Source: Opitutia bacterium (GTDB taxonomy: Bacteria; Verrucomicrobiota; Verrucomicrobiia; Opitutales; Opitutaceae). From it: DNA of 64,000 nt. Of this stretch, positions 35,854 to 44,222 are shown one piece after another; within the stretch, counting starts at the first letter, position 1; the number at the start of each line of letters is the position of its first letter. Where the stretch lies: NCBI GenBank assembly GCA_016187925.1, contig JACPIS010000001.1, positions 297,266 through 361,265 on the forward strand, given 5' to 3'. Below the pieces are notes generated by a model. The model ran no database searches and was not told where the DNA came from. It saw nothing but the letters and a program-made list of their open reading frames with translations. Made by a program: the position numbers and the translations under genes.

Positions 35854-36759
35854 TCAGGCGCTCAGGTCGGCGAACTCCGCGAAGGATTTGACCACCCAGG
35901 TTTTCTCGGTGCGGCGCGCGAGGCCGGCGAGCACCGCGCCCGGACCGCACTCCCAGAACTCGGTCGCGCCGGCCGCGGCGGCGCTGCGCATGCAGTCCTC
36001 CCACAGCACGGACGACACGACCTGCTTCACGAGCGCCTCGCGGATGGCGGCAGGCTCGCTCACGGTCTGGCCGGTGGTGTTGGTCAGCACGGTCAGGCCC
36101 GGACGGTTGAAAGTCACGGTCGAGAGGTAGCGCGCAAACTCCACGCGCGCCGGCTCCATCAGGCGGCTGTGGTAGGCGCCGGCGACGTTGAGCGACATGA
36201 CGCGCTTCAGCCCGCGATCCTTCGCGACGGCGACCAATGCCTCGACCTTGGTTTTCTCGCCTGAGACGATGATCTGGCCGGGGGCGTTGAAATTGGCCGC
36301 CTCGATGTCGAACTCCTTGCAGAGCTCGTAAACCTTCGCGTGTTCCTCGCCGATGATGGCGGCCATGCCGCCGACCGACTTCTCGCACGCCTGCTGCATG
36401 AGGCGGCCGCGTTCGGCGACGACCTTCAGGCCTGTGGCAAAATCGAACACTGCCGCGGCGGTCAGCGCGGTCACCTCGCCCAGGCTCAGGCCGTAGGCGA
36501 ACTTCACTTCGGGCAGCTTCCCCTGCTCTTTCAAGGCCGCGAGCACCGCCAGCCCGTGCACGAACAGCGCCGGCTGGCAGACCTTGGTCTGTGTCAGTTC
36601 GGCCTCCGGCCCCTCGAAGCTCACCTTGGTCAGGCTCCAGCCCAGCACGCGGTCAGCCTCGTCGTAAAGCGCACGCGCCGCCGGCGAGCCGTCGTAGAGC
36701 GACTTGCCCATGCCCACTTTCTGGGCTCCCTGTCCTGCAAAAAGAAGTGCCAGTGACAT
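35854..36759 (-). CDS. fabD: Malonyl-CoA:ACP transacylase
   Basis: 301 residues. It loads malonyl groups onto acyl carrier protein for fatty-acid synthesis. Motifs are LLFAGQGAQKVGMG at the N-terminus, the catalytic serine in YGLSLGEVTAL (Ser about 92; the usual GHSLGE has L for H here) and the catalytic His about 197 in GAYHSRLM. GPGAVLAGLARR closes the domain. It heads the fabD-lepA-lepB run. No other fatty-acid gene is adjacent. Confidence 0.95.
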   Translation of the reverse strand: MSLALLFAGQGAQKVGMGKSLYDGSPAARALYDEADRVLGWSLTKVSFEGPEAELTQTKVCQPALFVHGLAVLAALKEQGKLPEVKFAYGLSLGEVTALTAAAVFDFATGLKVVAERGRLMQQACEKSVGGMAAIIGEEHAKVYELCKEFDIEAANFNAPGQIIVSGEKTKVEALVAVAKDRGLKRVMSLNVAGAYHSRLMEPARVEFARYLSTVTFNRPGLTVLTNTTGQTVSEPAAIREALVKQVVSSVLWEDCMRSAAAAGATEFWECGPGAVLAGLARRTEKTWVVKSFAEFADLSA

Positions 36760-36804
36760 AGATGAAAGGGGCGGTTAAACCTCCCTCCCCGCTAAAAACC
36801 AACC

Positions 36805-37734
36805 TTAAAAGCGCTTCAGCTGCGGGAAATATTTTTTGTCGTCATCCCGCTGCGACGGAGGCGGTTTGTGCAAGTCATTCCGGGACGGTGCCGGCGTGTC
36901 TGCGGGCGTCGTCAGCGACGCCTTGGGGGCAGCCAAAACCGGGGGCGGTGCGGCCGTCCGCTGGCTTGCGTTAGCCGGACCATCCCGCATCGCCGGCGGC
37001 AGCACCAGTGCCTGCAGAAAAGGATTCACCGCCGTGGCGTCCTGGGCGTGGCCGATCTCCTCCGGCTGCACCACTCCGGTCGTCGTGGTCGCGCCACTCC
37101 GCGCGTCCACGGTCAAAAATGTCTCGTCCGCGCCGTTCGGCAGACCTGGCGTGTCGCGTCGCCCCGCCGTATCCAAGGCCGCGTTTCTCACCGGTGAATT
37201 CGCCAGCCATCCTTTCAGAAAAGGAGCGAACGGATCGGCGCCAGCCGGCGAACCGGGCTTTCGGCTGTTCCCGGTCCGATTCTTCTCATCATCGGCATTC
37301 TTCGACTGCCGGGCGTATGTCTTCCGTACGTAATCGGGATCGCGGGGATCAATCAGATCATCCTTGCCGTCCGGCGTGCCCGCCTTGCGGCCGTCGCCTT
37401 TTGTCCGGGCGTTTTTTCCCTTGGCGTCCAGGCCGTCATAACCGTCGAGCAGCCAGTTTTTCTGGGCGCTCTGCTGTTTGCGCGCCGCTTCTTCGCGGCT
37501 CGCCTTGAGTGAAGAGGTCAAATCCAGCTCGCTCTGGCCTGGCATCGGGGTGTTGAGCGAGGGCATGGCGCCCTTGAGTTTTTCGTCCGCGGCGCCGGTT
37601 CTCTTGGCGGCCTCGTCGCGCTGGAGCTGCTTGAGCTCCTGCTTGGCGTTGGCCAGCGGCGCATTCGGGTCGTCCGCCGCGAGGGCCAGCCCTGCGGCGG
37701 CGAGGAGAACCGCGATGCCGGCCAGCCGCTTCAT
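36805..37734 (-). CDS. Secreted low-complexity protein, function unknown
   Basis: 309 residues with a signal peptide (MKRLAGIAVLLAAAGLALAA). The mature part is rich in Pro, Ala, Asp, Lys and Gln, with a coiled-coil-like start (NAKQELKQLQRDEAAKRTG) and mostly disordered sequence ending DDDKKYFPQLKRF. No catalytic motif is seen. The ATG shares one base with the pilT stop (TGATG), so it is translationally coupled to the pilus retraction ATPase and may have an envelope role connected with type IV pili. That link rests only on position. Confidence 0.75.
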   Translation of the reverse strand: MKRLAGIAVLLAAAGLALAADDPNAPLANAKQELKQLQRDEAAKRTGAADEKLKGAMPSLNTPMPGQSELDLTSSLKASREEAARKQQSAQKNWLLDGYDGLDAKGKNARTKGDGRKAGTPDGKDDLIDPRDPDYVRKTYARQSKNADDEKNRTGNSRKPGSPAGADPFAPFLKGWLANSPVRNAALDTAGRRDTPGLPNGADETFLTVDARSGATTTTGVVQPEEIGHAQDATAVNPFLQALVLPPAMRDGPANASQRTAAPPPVLAAPKASLTTPADTPAPSRNDLHKPPPSQRDDDKKYFPQLKRF

Positions 37735-38828
37735 CAGGTTTTGAAGAAGATGCCCTTGAGGTTCATCTCCAGCGCGGGCGGGTTCGGCGAGAAGCGCAGG
37801 CCGTCGGCCTTGCTGATCTTGCCTTCCTTGATGAGGCGATAGAGGTCCTTGTTGAAGGACTTCGACATGCTGTCGCCGGACGACTCGAGCAGCTGCTGGA
37901 TCTTGTCGTTCTGCCCCTCGAGGATGAGGTTTCGCACGGTCGTGTCGGCCACGAGAATCTCGTGCGCGGCGAAGCGACCGCCGCCTTCCATCGCGGGAAT
38001 GAGCTTCTGGCAGATGAAGCCGCGCAGCGAGCCGGCGATCTGGCGGCGCGCCTGGGCGATCTGCTCGGGCGGGAAGAACTCGAAGAGGCGCGTGAGCGAC
38101 TGCGCCACCGTGGCGGCGTGCATGGTGGAGAACACCAGGTGGCCCGTCTCGGCCGCGGAGATGGCCGTCTCGAACGTCTCCTTGTCGCGCATTTCACCGA
38201 TGAGGATGATATCGGGATTCTGGCGCAGGACGGATTTGATGGCCATTTCGAAGCTCGGCACGTCGATGCCGATCTCGCGTTGCTGGAAGACGGACTTGTC
38301 GTCGGAGAACGTATATTCGATCGGGTCCTCGATGGTGACGATGTGTTTGTCCATGTTCTGGTTGATCCAGTTCATCATGGCGGCCATCGTGGAACTCTTG
38401 CCCGAGCCGGTGGCGCCGCAGATGAGCAGGATGCCGTCCTTGGACTGCGAGAGCTTGATGAGCACCTCGGACTCGATCTTCAGCTCTTCGAAGGTCGGCG
38501 GGCGGCTCTTGATATGGCGGAAAACGATGCTGACCGTGCCGCGCTGGTGAAAACCGTTCACACGGAAGCGCCCCACCTCGGTCGCGGCATAGGCGAAGTC
38601 ACACTGGCCGTCCTTTTCCCAGTTCGTCCGGAACACGGCGGGCACGTGCTCGGTGACCCAGGCATCGGCGTGCTCGTGGGAGATGGGATCCATCTCGACC
38701 GGCCGGAGCCGGCCGCCCAGCCGCAGGTAACCGGGTTTGTTGGACTTGACGACGATGTCACTGGCTCCGCTCTCGACGGCCAGTTTCAACAGGTCGTTCA
38801 TGATCTCGGAATGAAGTGTGGTGCTCAT
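37734..38828 (-). CDS. pilT: Type IV pilus retraction ATPase (PilT/PilU type)
   Basis: 364 residues. This hexameric ATPase drives pilus retraction and twitching motility. It has an N-terminal PAS-like domain (LLKLAVESGASDIVVKSNKP), Walker A GATGSGKSS (about 138-146), the Asp box ITIEDPIEYTF, Walker B IILIGEMRDKETFETAISAA and the His box TGHLVFSTMHA. The C-terminal domain AARRQIAGSLRGFICQKLIP is replaced by RRQIAGSLRGF with the same pattern. A start at 38801 (MNDLLKL) is also possible. Paralogue assignment between PilT and PilU is not certain. Confidence 0.9.
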   Translation of the reverse strand: MSTTLHSEIMNDLLKLAVESGASDIVVKSNKPGYLRLGGRLRPVEMDPISHEHADAWVTEHVPAVFRTNWEKDGQCDFAYAATEVGRFRVNGFHQRGTVSIVFRHIKSRPPTFEELKIESEVLIKLSQSKDGILLICGATGSGKSSTMAAMMNWINQNMDKHIVTIEDPIEYTFSDDKSVFQQREIGIDVPSFEMAIKSVLRQNPDIILIGEMRDKETFETAISAAETGHLVFSTMHAATVAQSLTRLFEFFPPEQIAQARRQIAGSLRGFICQKLIPAMEGGGRFAAHEILVADTTVRNLILEGQNDKIQQLLESSGDSMSKSFNKDLYRLIKEGKISKADGLRFSPNPPALEMNLKGIFFKT

Positions 38829-38907
38829 CAGGAATTTTGGGCGTGAACCGGGTTAAAAGCTGTGCTTTTGCTACAACCTCAATCATTCCCGTTCAAGGTA
38901 TCTTTCC

Positions 38908-39804
38908 ATGAAGTCCCGCCGCCCGTTCACCGGTGCCATCACCGCCCTCGTCACGCCCTTCCAGCGTGGAGCCGTCGCCTACGACCAGCTCCGCCGACTG
39001 ACTGAGTGGCAAATTAAACAGGGAATTAACGGCCTCGTGCCCGTCGGCACCACCGGCGAGTCACCGACCCTCGACCACGCCGAGCACCTCGACGTCATCC
39101 GCTGCGTCATCGACCAGGCCCGCGGCCGCGTGCCCGTGATCGCCGGCACCGGCTCCAACAGCACGAAGGAAGCCATCGAACTGACCGAGGGCGCGCACGA
39201 CGCCGGCGCCGACGGCATGCTCGTGGTCGCGCCCTACTACAACCGCCCGACGCAGGAGGGACTCTTTCAACACTTCTCCGCCATCGCCGAGGTGACCGAC
39301 CGGCCCATCGTGCTCTACTCGATCCCCGGCCGCTGCGGCATCGAGATCAGTGTCGGCGTCGTCGAGCGTCTCCGGGCGAAGTATCCGCACGTCAATCACA
39401 TCAAGGAAGCGGGTGGCAGCGTCGACCGCGCCGACCAGATTCTCCAGGCCTGCGGCGACTCCGTCACGGTGCTGAGCGGCGACGACTCCCTCACCCTGCC
39501 CTTCATTTCCGTCGGCGCCAAGGGCGTCATCAGCGTCGCCTCCAATCTCTATCCGCGCGACGTGGCGCGGCTCGCCGCCCTCGCGCTCAAGGGCGACTAC
39601 GCGAAGGCCCGCGCCCTGCACCGCCGGCTCTACCCGGTCTTCAAGGCGATCTTCATCGAGTCGAACCCCTCACCCATCAAGCTCGCCATGGTCCGCGCCG
39701 GCCTCATCGGCTCCGACGAGGTCCGCGCGCCACTCTGCCCGATGAGCGACGCCGGCCGCAAGACGCTGCTGGCGACCATCGCCCGCTACAACGCCAAGCA
39801 ATGA
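38908..39804 (+). CDS. dapA: 4-hydroxy-tetrahydrodipicolinate synthase
   Basis: 298 residues. It condenses pyruvate with aspartate semialdehyde in lysine and diaminopimelate synthesis. The TIM barrel has GTTGESPTL, the catalytic Tyr in IVLYSIPGR (Tyr about 137) and the Schiff-base Lys in VNHIKEAGGS (Lys about 166). SGDDSLTLPFISVGAKGVIS follows. The stop overlaps the dapB start by four bases (ATGA), so the two pathway steps are translationally coupled. Confidence 0.96.
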   Translation: MKSRRPFTGAITALVTPFQRGAVAYDQLRRLTEWQIKQGINGLVPVGTTGESPTLDHAEHLDVIRCVIDQARGRVPVIAGTGSNSTKEAIELTEGAHDAGADGMLVVAPYYNRPTQEGLFQHFSAIAEVTDRPIVLYSIPGRCGIEISVGVVERLRAKYPHVNHIKEAGGSVDRADQILQACGDSVTVLSGDDSLTLPFISVGAKGVISVASNLYPRDVARLAALALKGDYAKARALHRRLYPVFKAIFIESNPSPIKLAMVRAGLIGSDEVRAPLCPMSDAGRKTLLATIARYNAKQ

Positions 39805-40538
39805 GCGCGCCGCGCATCATTCTACTCGGGGCGACCGGCCGCATGGGACTGGCCGTCACTGCGGCCGCCAAGGAGATGGGCCTGCCCATCGCCGCCGCCC
39901 TCTCCTCGCAGGGCGATCTCGCCGCCGCGCTGGACAAGGGCGACGTCGTCGTCGATTTCAGCACGCACCACGTCACCACGAAGCTGCTGGAGCTGGCCGT
40001 GCAGAAGAAAAAGCCGGTCGTCATCGGCACGACCGGACACACGCCCGCGCAGAAGCAGCACCTGCTCCCGCTCGCCGCGCAGGTGCCGACCGTCTGGACC
40101 GGCAACTTCTCCGTCGGCGTCAACCTGCTCTTCGCCCTGACCGCGCGCGCCGCCCGCACTTTGGACGAGAATTTCGACGCCGAGCTGATCGAGATGCACC
40201 ACCGCCACAAGAGGGACGCGCCTAGCGGCACGGCGGCCCACCTGCTCGAGATTATCCTCGAAGCCCGCCAGCTCGGACCCGACGCGCTCAAGCACGGCCG
40301 GGTCGGCCTCACCGGAGAACGCAGTCCCAAGGAAATCGGTGTGCACGCCCTCCGCGGCGGCGACGTCGTCGGCGAGCACACCGTGATTTTTGCCGGCCCC
40401 GGAGAACGGCTCGAACTCACCCACAAGGCGAGCGACCGGATGATCTTCGCCCGCGGCGCCCTGCGCGCGGCCCAGTGGGTCGTGGCGCAGAAGCCGGGAG
40501 TCTACGACATGCAGGACGTGCTGGGTTTGAAAGACTGA
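39801..40538 (+). CDS. dapB: 4-hydroxy-tetrahydrodipicolinate reductase
   Basis: 245 residues. It reduces the DapA product with NAD(P)H. The N-terminal Rossmann motif is ILLGATGRMGLAVTAA. The substrate domain has IEMHHRHKRDAPSGTAAHLL, with the catalytic His-His and Lys, and the C-terminal region has GDVVGEHTVIFAGPGERLEL. It overlaps dapA by four bases and is followed two bases later by ruvA, giving a dapA-dapB-ruvA transcription unit. Confidence 0.96.
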   Translation: MSAPRIILLGATGRMGLAVTAAAKEMGLPIAAALSSQGDLAAALDKGDVVVDFSTHHVTTKLLELAVQKKKPVVIGTTGHTPAQKQHLLPLAAQVPTVWTGNFSVGVNLLFALTARAARTLDENFDAELIEMHHRHKRDAPSGTAAHLLEIILEARQLGPDALKHGRVGLTGERSPKEIGVHALRGGDVVGEHTVIFAGPGERLELTHKASDRMIFARGALRAAQWVVAQKPGVYDMQDVLGLKD

Positions 40539-40540
40539 GC

Positions 40541-41140
40541 ATGATCACGCGCATCACCGGCGTCCTGGTCGCCGCCACCCCGCTTGCCGCCATCATCGAA
40601 ACCGGCGGGCTGGCCTACGAGGTCCATGTCCCGGTTACCACCGCCGAGCGCCTGCCCCAGCCCGGCCAGCAGGCGCGCCTGCACACCTTTGTCGTCTACC
40701 GCGAGGATGCGCAGACGCTCTACGGTTTCGCCACCGAGGAGGAGCGCGATTTCTTCCGGATGCTCATCGAGAAGGTCACCGGCGTCGGCCCCAAGATGGC
40801 CTTGAGCGTTCTGAGCAAGCTTTCCCTGCCGGTGCTGAAGGGCGCCATCGTCGCCGGCGACGTCGGCCTGCTGGCGAAATGTCCGGGCATCGGCAAAAAG
40901 ACCGCCGAGCGGCTCGTCATGGAATTGCGCGACAAGATGGGCGGCGTGACGGCTCCGACCGCGGGCGCCGACGTTTCTCCCGCAGCCGCGCCGGCGGACA
41001 ACAAGATCAACGATGCCGTGCTGGCGTTGATCGCTCTCGGCTACAAGGCGGCCGACGCCGACAAGGCCGTGCGGCAGGCGCTCGTCGCCTTGGGCGCCAA
41101 GGCGACCACCGAGGCGCTGATCAAGAAGGCGCTCGGTTAA
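40541..41140 (+). CDS. ruvA: Holliday junction DNA helicase subunit RuvA
   Basis: 199 residues from ATG 40541. RuvA tetramers bind Holliday junctions and load the RuvB motor. It has the N-terminal OB fold (MITRITGVLVAATPLAAIIE), two helix-hairpin-helix motifs (IEKVTGVGPKMALSVLS and LAKCPGIGKKTAERLVMEL), an acidic-free linker and C-terminal domain III (NDAVLALIALGYKAADADKA), which contacts RuvB. ruvB and ruvC are not in the window. It follows dapB with a 2-base gap. Confidence 0.96.
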   Translation: MITRITGVLVAATPLAAIIETGGLAYEVHVPVTTAERLPQPGQQARLHTFVVYREDAQTLYGFATEEERDFFRMLIEKVTGVGPKMALSVLSKLSLPVLKGAIVAGDVGLLAKCPGIGKKTAERLVMELRDKMGGVTAPTAGADVSPAAAPADNKINDAVLALIALGYKAADADKAVRQALVALGAKATTEALIKKALG

Positions 41141-41142
41141 AC

Positions 41143-41170
41143 AAAAAAGCCCGCACACGTGGTGCGGGCC
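41143..41170 (-). terminator. Rho-independent terminator for the sigma/anti-sigma operon
   Basis: 8-base-pair stem (41149-41156 with 41162-41169) with a 5-base loop. Read on the minus strand it is followed by TTTTTT (41143-41148). It ends the anti-sigma gene 22 bases downstream of its stop. It may also slow plus-strand transcription leaving ruvA, although the T-run is only on the minus side. Confidence 0.85.
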
Positions 41171-41191
41171 TCGGGAGATACTGTGCGGCGT

Positions 41192-41866
41192 TTAGCGCTG
41201 GAACTGGAAGGCCGTGAATTCGGCCTGCGCGCGCTGATCGAGCCGGCCCTTCGGCTGATAGATTCGGCGGCTGTCCTGCCCTTGCGGGAGAATCTGCCGG
41301 TTGTCGAAGACTCCGTCCTCGAAAAGCGACTGCAGGCGCGCCGCGGTCTGCTGCTGCGTGAGCAGCAGATTGCGCTGTTCCTGTTGATGCAAGGCGGCGA
41401 GCAAGTCGGCGTAGGCGGGATCCACCGTCAGCTTGACCAGCGGTTGCTCTGTCGATCGCACGGCCGGCGCAGCGGGCTGGGCCACGGCCACCTTGGCGGT
41501 CGCGGGCGCCAACGCCGGAGCGTTTGCGTTCGACCCAGTGAGGTTCGAGCGCACGACCACGAACGCGAGACTCGCCGCGGCGGCCAGGCCGCTGGCCGCG
41601 TAGAACCAGCGCTGCCGGACCGCGCGTTTCCGGCTCTCGAAGCGGGCGATGGTGCCCGTCTGCGTGACGGTGGCGGGTTGTTCGCCGTGGGCCCGGAAGC
41701 TCTCGTAGACCAGCTTCGTCGCATGGTGCATGCGGCAATACTGCAGGTAGACCTGCCGGCGGCGCGGGTTTGACTGAATTTCTGCCTCCAACTCGGCGGT
41801 CTCCGCAGGCGAGATCTGCCGGTCGATGTACAGGTTTACCAATTCGGTGAAGCGTGTGTCCTTCAT
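41192..41866 (-). CDS. Probable membrane-bound anti-sigma factor
   Basis: 224 residues from ATG 41866. The cytoplasmic N-terminus (ELVNLYIDRQISPAETAELE, then YLQYCRMHHATKL) resembles the zinc-finger/anti-sigma domain with its Cys and two His. One membrane segment (about 85-105, YAASGLAAAASLAFVVV) and a periplasmic Gln-rich helix follow. The ATG overlaps the stop of the ECF sigma gene (ATGA), the standard arrangement of a sigma factor with its own inhibitor. Direct evidence for sigma binding is lacking. Confidence 0.75.
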   Translation of the reverse strand: MKDTRFTELVNLYIDRQISPAETAELEAEIQSNPRRRQVYLQYCRMHHATKLVYESFRAHGEQPATVTQTGTIARFESRKRAVRQRWFYAASGLAAAASLAFVVVRSNLTGSNANAPALAPATAKVAVAQPAAPAVRSTEQPLVKLTVDPAYADLLAALHQQEQRNLLLTQQQTAARLQSLFEDGVFDNRQILPQGQDSRRIYQPKGRLDQRAQAEFTAFQFQR

Positions 41867-42513
41867 TGCTGAAAATCCTCCCCTAGTTTCTCGCGCAGGC
41901 TTTCGCGCGCGCGGGCGATGCGGCTTTTGACAGTGCCGACGCTGATGCCGAGTATCTCGGCGATTTCTTCGTAAGAGAGATTCTGCACATTGCGCAGGAT
42001 GAGAATCTCGCGGTGTTTTTCGTTCAGCATCTCCATGCATTCGGCCACGCGGCTGACGAATTCCTGCGTGACGGTGGCGTCCTCGGGTGTCTCCTGTTCG
42101 GCCGGGATGAGCTCGGCGATGGTGCTCTCGTTGTCCGGTCCGAGGGGAGCGTCGAACGAAATGGACTGATCGCGCTTGCGCCGCCACCAATACCAGTAGC
42201 GGTTGCGCGCGAGGTTCGTGGCGATCTGATAGAGCCACGTGGAAAAGGCGGAGTCGCCGCGGAAGTTCCCGAGGCCGCGGTGCGCGCGGATGAAAGCATC
42301 CTGCGTCACCTCCTCGGCGTCCTGCTGGTTGCGCAGGAGCTGGTTGACCATCGCGTAGATGCGGTCCCAATAGCGGGAGACGAGCTGGTCGAACGCCGTG
42401 GCATCGCCGCTTTTGAAGCGGTCGACGAGGAGGCGATCCAATGCTACTTCCTGGGCCTTGGCGGTCATGTGCTCAGGATCGTTTGGATTAGGAAATTTGG
42501 AAATAGTTCCCAT
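41863..42513 (-). CDS. ECF-family RNA polymerase sigma factor (RpoE-like)
   Basis: 216 residues. Sigma-2 region: FDQLVSRYWDRIYAMVNQLL, DAEEVTQDAFIRAHRGLGNF and FSTWLYQIATNLARNRYWYW. Sigma-4 region: LNEKHREILILRNVQNLSYE followed by EIAEILGISVGTVKSRIARA. No sigma-3 is present, so it is a group 4 (ECF) factor, probably responding to envelope stress. It is coupled to the downstream anti-sigma gene. The ATG at 42513 adds an N-terminal extension before MTAKAQEVALD, so a later start near 42468 is possible. Confidence 0.93.
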   Translation of the reverse strand: MGTISKFPNPNDPEHMTAKAQEVALDRLLVDRFKSGDATAFDQLVSRYWDRIYAMVNQLLRNQQDAEEVTQDAFIRAHRGLGNFRGDSAFSTWLYQIATNLARNRYWYWWRRKRDQSISFDAPLGPDNESTIAELIPAEQETPEDATVTQEFVSRVAECMEMLNEKHREILILRNVQNLSYEEIAEILGISVGTVKSRIARARESLREKLGEDFQQ

Positions 42514-42615
42514 GAAGTTGGCTGGAGCGGGATGTTGCTACAGCCATCCTCGGCTTGTCTAAATAATTCTTGCGTTGCGGGTCCCTGTAAAAAATATCTG
42601 CCCGTTCCGTGGTTC

Positions 42616-42690
42616 GGGGCGATAGCTCAATGGTAGAGCAGCGTCCTTTTAAGTCGTTGGTTCTGGGTTCGAATCCCAGTCGCCCCACCA
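42616..42690 (+). tRNA. tRNA-Lys(TTT)
   Basis: Full cloverleaf. The acceptor stem GGGGCGA/TCGCCCC is perfect, the D stem is GCTC/GAGC, the anticodon loop CTTTTAA has anticodon TTT at 42648-42650, and the T arm CTGGG-TTCGAAT-CCCAG is perfect. CCA is encoded at 42688-42690. The anticodon stem (GCGTC/GTCGT) contains a U-U mismatch and a G-U pair. Confidence 0.95.
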
Positions 42691-42794
42691 CTCTCCCTCC
42701 GGCGAGGGAAAATAATCCACTACGGGTTTGTATTTTACGCCAGACCCGACAAGTTTCACGCCGAGTTCCGGCCCCCAGGACTCCTACTAACTCC

Positions 42795-43463
42795 GTGGCT
42801 ACCAGCACCCAAGTCAAACGCATCGTCATTGTCGAAGACCAGACCGCGATCCGCGAGATGCTCGCCGAGATCCTCCGCATCGACCCGGCCTACAAGATTG
42901 TCGGCGAATGCGGCGACGGCCAGAAGGCCTGCGACCTCCTCCTGGAACTCAAGCCCGATGTGCTCGTCCTCGACGCCCGCCTCCCGGGTCTCAGCGGAGT
43001 CGACATTCTCCGCCGCGTCAGCAAGCAGCTGAAAAGCACCCGTGTCCTGATTTTCTCCGCCTATGAGAGTCCCGCGCTCGTCCGCGAGATGCTCGAGGCC
43101 GGCGCCCACGGCTTCGTCGAGAAGACCGCCGGCCTGTCCGAGTTCAAGAAGGGCCTCGAGACCATCGCCAACGGCGGCACCTATTTCGGCCCCGGCGTCG
43201 CCGCCCTCCTCCGCAATGTCGTCGCCAACAACAGCCCGACCTCCGGCTCCGACCTGCTCACCGACCGTGAGCGCGAGATCCTCAAGCTCGTCGCCGAAAG
43301 CCACAGCACCAAGGAGATCGCCCTGAAGCTCGGCATCAGCGTCAAGACTGTCGACAACCACCGCACGAATCTCATGCGGAAGCTCAACCTGCACGACGTG
43401 GCCAGCCTCACCCGTTACGCGCTTGAGATCGGCCTCATCGACCACCGCGCCCAAGCCTGGTGA
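42795..43463 (+). CDS. NarL/FixJ-type two-component response regulator
   Basis: 222 residues from a GTG at 42795. No ATG is available upstream except one lying in the tRNA gene. The receiver domain has VIVEDQ, the phospho-acceptor in [13 protein letters not shown] (Asp about 60) and LIFSAYES. The LuxR-type HTH has [20 protein letters not shown] and [20 protein letters not shown]. No histidine kinase is adjacent, so it is an orphan regulator. It stands alone between tRNA-Lys and the Pal-like lipoprotein gene. Confidence 0.9.
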   Translation: MATSTQVKRIVIVEDQTAIREMLAEILRIDPAYKIVGECGDGQKACDLLLELKPDVLVLDARLPGLSGVDILRRVSKQLKSTRVLIFSAYESPALVREMLEAGAHGFVEKTAGLSEFKKGLETIANGGTYFGPGVAALLRNVVANNSPTSGSDLLTDREREILKLVAESHSTKEIALKLGISVKTVDNHRTNLMRKLNLHDVASLTRYALEIGLIDHRAQAW

Positions 43464-43546
43464 CACCACCTCCGTCACTCAGGGTTTTAATTCTTGCCCG
43501 TCCCTAGCGTTTCACCAATAACCGCGTCGATTCGTCCCGATTTTCC

Positions 43547-44095
43547 ATGAAGAAGTTCTCGCAGCTCATCGCCCTCTCCGTCGCCGCCAGCGCGCTGTTC
43601 CTCACCGCGTGCTCCAAGAAGCCCGTTCGCGACGCGAACGCCGGCACGCAGACCGGGCCCAACAACACGATCAATCCCGATACGATCGCCGTTGCGCCCG
43701 ATACTTCCCTGCAGGAGCGCACGACCACCGCGGAAGACCTCGCCAATGCCGACAAGAGCGTCGTCGAGCCGATCTACTTCGCCCTCGACCGCGCCGCGGT
43801 CGCTCCGGCCGAGCGCCACAAACTTGAAGCCGCCGTCAAGTGGCTGAAGGAAAACGCCGACAAGAACATCGTGCTCGAAGGCCACTGCGACTGGCGGGGC
43901 ACGGCTGAATACAATCTCGGTCTCGGTGACCGCCGCGCCAACGCCGTGAAACGTTACCTCGAATCCCTCGGCATCGACGCAAAGCGCCTCGAGACCCTCT
44001 CCAAGGGCTCGACCGACGCCAAGCAGACCGGCGGCGAGGCCGAGTGGGCCAAGGACCGTCGCGTCGACTTCCTCGTGCTCCGCAAGCAGCAGTAA
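43547..44095 (+). CDS. pal: Peptidoglycan-associated (Pal/OmpA-like) lipoprotein
   Basis: 182 residues with a lipoprotein signal (lipobox LTAC, Cys22). The C-terminal OmpA domain has YFALDRAAVAPAERHKLEAA, VLEGHCDWRGTAEYNLGLGD and RRANAVKRYL, including the Asp/Arg positions that bind diaminopimelate. It anchors the outer membrane to peptidoglycan. The rest of the tol-pal operon is not in the window, so it may be Pal or a relative. A strong terminator follows 21 bases later. Confidence 0.88.
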   Translation: MKKFSQLIALSVAASALFLTACSKKPVRDANAGTQTGPNNTINPDTIAVAPDTSLQERTTTAEDLANADKSVVEPIYFALDRAAVAPAERHKLEAAVKWLKENADKNIVLEGHCDWRGTAEYNLGLGDRRANAVKRYLESLGIDAKRLETLSKGSTDAKQTGGEAEWAKDRRVDFLVLRKQQ

Positions 44096-44116
44096 CGCGC
44101 CGATACTTTCCAACGA

Positions 44117-44150
44117 AAAGGCCGCGGAGCAATCCGCGGCCTTTGTTTTT
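44117..44150 (+). terminator. Rho-independent terminator after the Pal-like gene
   Basis: 12-base-pair perfect stem (44117-44128 with 44133-44144), GCAA loop, then GTTTTT. It ends the plus-strand transcript. The M20 peptidase gene converges from the right. Confidence 0.92.
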
Positions 44151-44222
44151 GGAGGTTTTTTGGAGGGCTCACGTCCCCGTGAGCCGGGACCAAAAGAAGG
44201 CAGAGGCCTTCGCAACGGCCGC

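Noticed and set aside
35852..36388. Upstream extension of the lepA frame
   Set aside because: It reads through fabD in another frame; LepA homology begins at the ATG at 35851.
42609..42794. Response regulator reading frame starting upstream of the tRNA
   Set aside because: The frame runs through the tRNA-Lys gene; the receiver domain begins after the GTG at 42795.
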